Assembly: GCA_947184155.2 (NCBI GenBank)
Contig: CAMXCT020001700.1
Coordinates: forward strand, 62,001-126,000
Direction: 5' to 3'
Length of the DNA stretch: 64,000 nucleotides
Source of the DNA: Cladocopium goreaui
Lineage: Eukaryota; Sar; Dinophyceae; Suessiales; Symbiodiniaceae
The notes beneath the pieces are model-generated. The model was not told the DNA's origin and made no database searches. It worked only from the letters and a program-made list of their open reading frames with translations. Positions 61,386-64,000 of this stretch are shown piece by piece. The position numbers and the translations under genes were made by a program. Positions within the stretch are counted from its first letter, which is position 1. Each line of letters begins with the position of its first letter.

Positions 61386-62847
61386 TGTGAAAAACGCAAA
61401 CCCAAGTACACCTCGTGTGTACCCAAATCAACGCTTTCGTTAAATCACTACGCCAGACGCAAACACCTACTGTGGTTGCGGCTCCGCAGTTACTTACTTC
61501 TCTGCAATGTCAAGTAAAGGAACTTGTTCCACCCCGACTCCTAAGTGCACGTCAGACTCCTTCTTTTCTCTCCAGGCGCCACACACAACGGAACAGGTCA
61601 ACAAGAACCAGGGCAGGCACACGGCCACAGCCCACAAACAAAGAAGGGAAGCAAGAAAGTTCCAGTGTGGCTACTGTTTCAAGTGCCCTAGGTGACACTG
61701 CAGTTCAGTTCTCTTCGGAACACTCGACACCACTCCCTTGAGCCGATGTCTCAACTGGGAAACGCGATTCCAGGTTTCCAATACACAACCTTCCTTCAAA
61801 GGTTGTTAAAACAATTCCAAACTGCTATGATATACAAATCACCTAGTCACAAAAACGTCAGAAACATTTCCAAAAGTTCTCAAGTCAAACTGGTTCTCGT
61901 CCAAACGCAAGTAACCAGCTAGCCGGTGTTACTAGTGTCTACCAAATGTCTATACTAGTCACATGGCTAGTCAAGAACGAAATGATTCACTCAAATTCCT
62001 TTACAAAATCCTCTTGCAATACAGAACAACATGGGAACCTCATGTTCCATCTCCAAAACAGTTCTTCGCACAGAGATGTCTTCTCATAGTTCCAAACCGT
62101 CGAGGAGAGTAGAATGTTCTGCTCGACTTCTCAACCAATATCCAGTCATAAACAGTCATAGCGCTAAAGTAGTTCGCTCACTGTCATAACCAAAAGTCAG
62201 CAATAAGTCACAGGCATCAAGATCATAATGCAGCTCTCCAGATCAAGTATCCGGAGGTTGAACAAGATACGTAGGCATTGTCCTCACACTGCCGAAGTAT
62301 CTCACATACTCAAAAGATCTGCTTGACTTCTCAGCTAATGTCCAGCCATAAACAGTCATAGCGCTAAAGTAGTTCGCTCACTGTCATAACCAAAAGTCAG
62401 CAATAAGTCACAGATATAAAGATCACCAAGTGTATCTCCAGATCAAATACCCAGAGGTTAAAGAAGATACGTAGGCATTGTCCTCACAATGCCGGAGTAT
62501 CTCGCATACTCGCAAGAACACCTCTTGACTACCTCTTGCAAAAAGGCTTCACAAACATCATCAGATGTACGAAGCAACGTCGAGAATTGAAACGAATGAT
62601 CCACAACCATCTCAGTGAGATTCATACTCCTCCAAGAGGTCAAAGAACTTCCGAGATCGATGGAATCATAGAATCCCGACTCAACTGCATAGCGAATGCT
62701 TCTGGAAGCATTCGCTCAGTATCATAAAGCTAAATAAAGCTCCAAACTGTATTCAAAGGAGAGTCAAGCTCCAAGTAGATCCACTTGGAACTGGTCGGTA
62801 TCTCAAATCAGCTCATGCAGCTTCTCATACCACAAAGCAAGATTGAA
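61386..62847 (-). repeat. 5' LTR-like direct repeat
   Basis: 1462 bp partner of 53201-54665. Its outer edge cuts the helicase coding sequence. Confidence 0.95.
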
Positions 62848-63505
62848 GCAGCCAGGAGGTTTCTGGAATCTCTGGGTACTTCCCACAACACAGTACGAAA
62901 GCCTCCCTGCCCAACTGTGTGATCGTGGGAGAAAAAATGGCCTATTTGGATGGGATCCTTCATGTAGCACCAATTCCGGGTATCTGACTGCGACGATAGC
63001 TTTATACGTCAGGAACACTCTGGAGCTGTTGGGCAGTATGATGCCGTGCTTGGTTGAGTGGCCGCGCCACTTCAGAGTCGTTGTCCTGGCTCGCATCCGG
63101 CCATGGGAGTGCAATTAACTTGGTAAGCCGGGCAGGGGGCAGATAGTCGCCAGGGCAAAGCTCGTAGCCCCAAGGGTGAAGAAGCTTCTGTCTATTTGCT
63201 GCAGCCCTCCTCTTGGATAGGCCTCCAGGTGTTTGCCTGTGGTCACCGACAAAAACAAGCAATGCTGGTTGCTGGATTGCAGCAAGAGCGGCAATTTCAT
63301 GGTAGTTGCCGTGCTGTTGACTTTCATCCATAAATGCAAGCCAGACCTTGGAGAGCCAGAGGCTAAAAGACGAGTATTTCATGGCCATTTCTGCCGTAGC
63401 GGAGCCTCCAGTCGCAATCAATATGCGTTTCTCAGCAATAACTCTATTGCGATAGCAAACAGAACTCCTTGCAGGCGTAATCAATGAGCAGGATTGCAGA
63501 GCCAT
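62848..63505 (-). CDS. SF1 helicase, motif Ia-III region (split gene)
   Basis: Reads VIAEKRILIATGGSATAEMA (motif Ia-like), LSKVWLAFMDESQQHGN (motif II, DESQ), and ALLVFVGDHRQTPGGLSKRR (motif III, GDxxQ), then PGDYLPPARLTKLI. This is the superfamily-1 UPF1/DNA2-like pattern. After ~63000 the sensible frame shifts and runs as a short stretch (TQRFQKPPG) up to the LTR border at 62847; motif VI resumes at 53200. Motif I (Walker A) would lie further upstream and is not recognised in the window. Confidence 0.72.
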
Positions 63506-63559
63506 ACGCGGCTTGCTGTTGCCTAAAGAGTCTGCGCATCCGTGCAGAAGCCCGAGCCA

Positions 63560-63790
63560 ATGTAACAGAACGTGCAGTTTTAAGCCGACAGCTACAGCTT
63601 ATGCAAGCGAGTGTCCAACCCACTATACAGAGAACCTTGACACAGCTGACACAAGTTGTCCGTCCAGAACTTCTGCTGAACATTTCGCTGATTAAAACTG
63701 GTCCCTGTCCAATGAATTGAACCCTACAGATCCTTGCACTGCTGACACAAACTGCCTTTCTGAACTTCTGCTGAATATTTTAAGCTGACA
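63560..63790. repeat. Two-copy ~100-bp duplication
   Basis: GAACTTCTGCTGAA(C/T)ATTT and CTTG-CAC-GCTGACACAA segments appear twice (around 63633-63690 and 63735-63790). Minus-strand frames share FSRSS-type residues. Confidence 0.7.
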
Positions 63791-64000
63791 ACTCTGACGA
63801 ATATGCCAGACGAATAGGAGTACCTTCGGCAACATACGTCCCAGACAATCGAGACAGCACTCCAGACGGTCCAGAAAATCCTCCCAAAGCTTGAGGCAAG
63901 GATGATCGAATTTTTGGCGGAATGGCCAGTCACCTTCCTGATACGAGCAACGCACGGATTGGAAGTGAGGGCACCTCAGTCTCTCCGCCCCACCTGGTTC
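63791..64000. other. Right edge, presumptive 5' part of the helicase gene
   Basis: Minus-strand coding-like sequence (PCLKLWEDFLDRLECCLDCL) lies upstream of the helicase fragment, but no domain is identified. Confidence 0.3.

Larger units (their letters stand above)
53201..62847 (-). mobile_element. LTR-type element without recognisable pol, inserted in a helicase gene
   Basis: 9.65 kb bounded by direct repeats of 1465 and 1462 bp (53201-54665 and 61386-62847), ~99% identical. On the minus strand the 5' LTR is followed at once by TGGTAGCGGAGCC, close to an initiator-tRNA-Met primer site. The LTR ends in CA. The interior (6.7 kb) has no recognisable RT, integrase or protease but has several minus-strand ORFs of good protein character. 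No clear target-site duplication or adjacent polypurine tract was found, so ends may have been altered. Best call: a large non-autonomous LTR retrotransposon, young by LTR identity. Confidence 0.7.

Noticed and set aside
53190..62860. Target-site duplication for the LTR element
   Set aside because: Flanks (ATTCG and GCAGC) do not match; no 4-6 bp duplication found.

Overview
The window looks like nuclear DNA of a dinoflagellate, probably a Symbiodiniaceae/Suessiales-type genome. This is an inference. It rests on dense microsatellites and GC-rich satellite-like repeats, TTTAGGG-type interstitial telomere units, an actin gene whose introns have a GC donor and short exon-end duplications, an SF1-helicase gene, and several large tyrosine-recombinase (YR) retrotransposons with methyltransferase-like domains. 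Host genes are few. Most recognisable coding sequence belongs to mobile elements on the minus strand.

Layout. 1-13,114: no convincing gene; microsatellites, a six-copy 100-bp tandem repeat (3.4-3.9 kb), a GGGGCCCC/hairpin repeat field (5.7-7.6 kb) and a 1.2-kb compound tetranucleotide array (7.6-8.75 kb). 13,115-20,092: element A, a YR retrotransposon with split direct repeats, Gag, RT, RNase H, a methyltransferase-like domain nested inside RNase H, a canonical 2A-like peptide, and YR; it carries two in-frame stops and two frameshifts. 20,093-22,979: AT-rich microsatellite and non-coding DNA. 22,980-29,213: element B, a second YR retrotransposon with intact Gag, Pol (RT-RNase H-methyltransferase) and YR frames and identical 96-bp terminal repeats. 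29,784-32,237: a four-exon actin gene. 33,513-43,231: element C, a third YR element with long split direct repeats and a different order (YR first, then Gag with a CCCH finger, methyltransferase, RT-RNase H). 43,286-45,964: element D, a decayed fragment of another such element. 46-50 kb: tRNA-like pol III boxes, a plus-strand coiled-coil Gag-like remnant, and strongly strand-skewed DNA. 50,565-63,505: an SF1-helicase gene on the minus strand, split by a 9.6-kb LTR-type element (53,201-62,847) that has 1.46-kb LTRs, an initiator-tRNA-like primer site and several non-pol ORFs.

The main theme is that three or four related YR retroelements side by side carry the same parts (Gag, RT, RNase H, C5-MTase-like, YR) in different arrangements and use different tactics to separate proteins: a 2A peptide, an AUGA stop-restart, and overlapping frames. 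Two of the three complete elements sit in TA-rich microsatellites.
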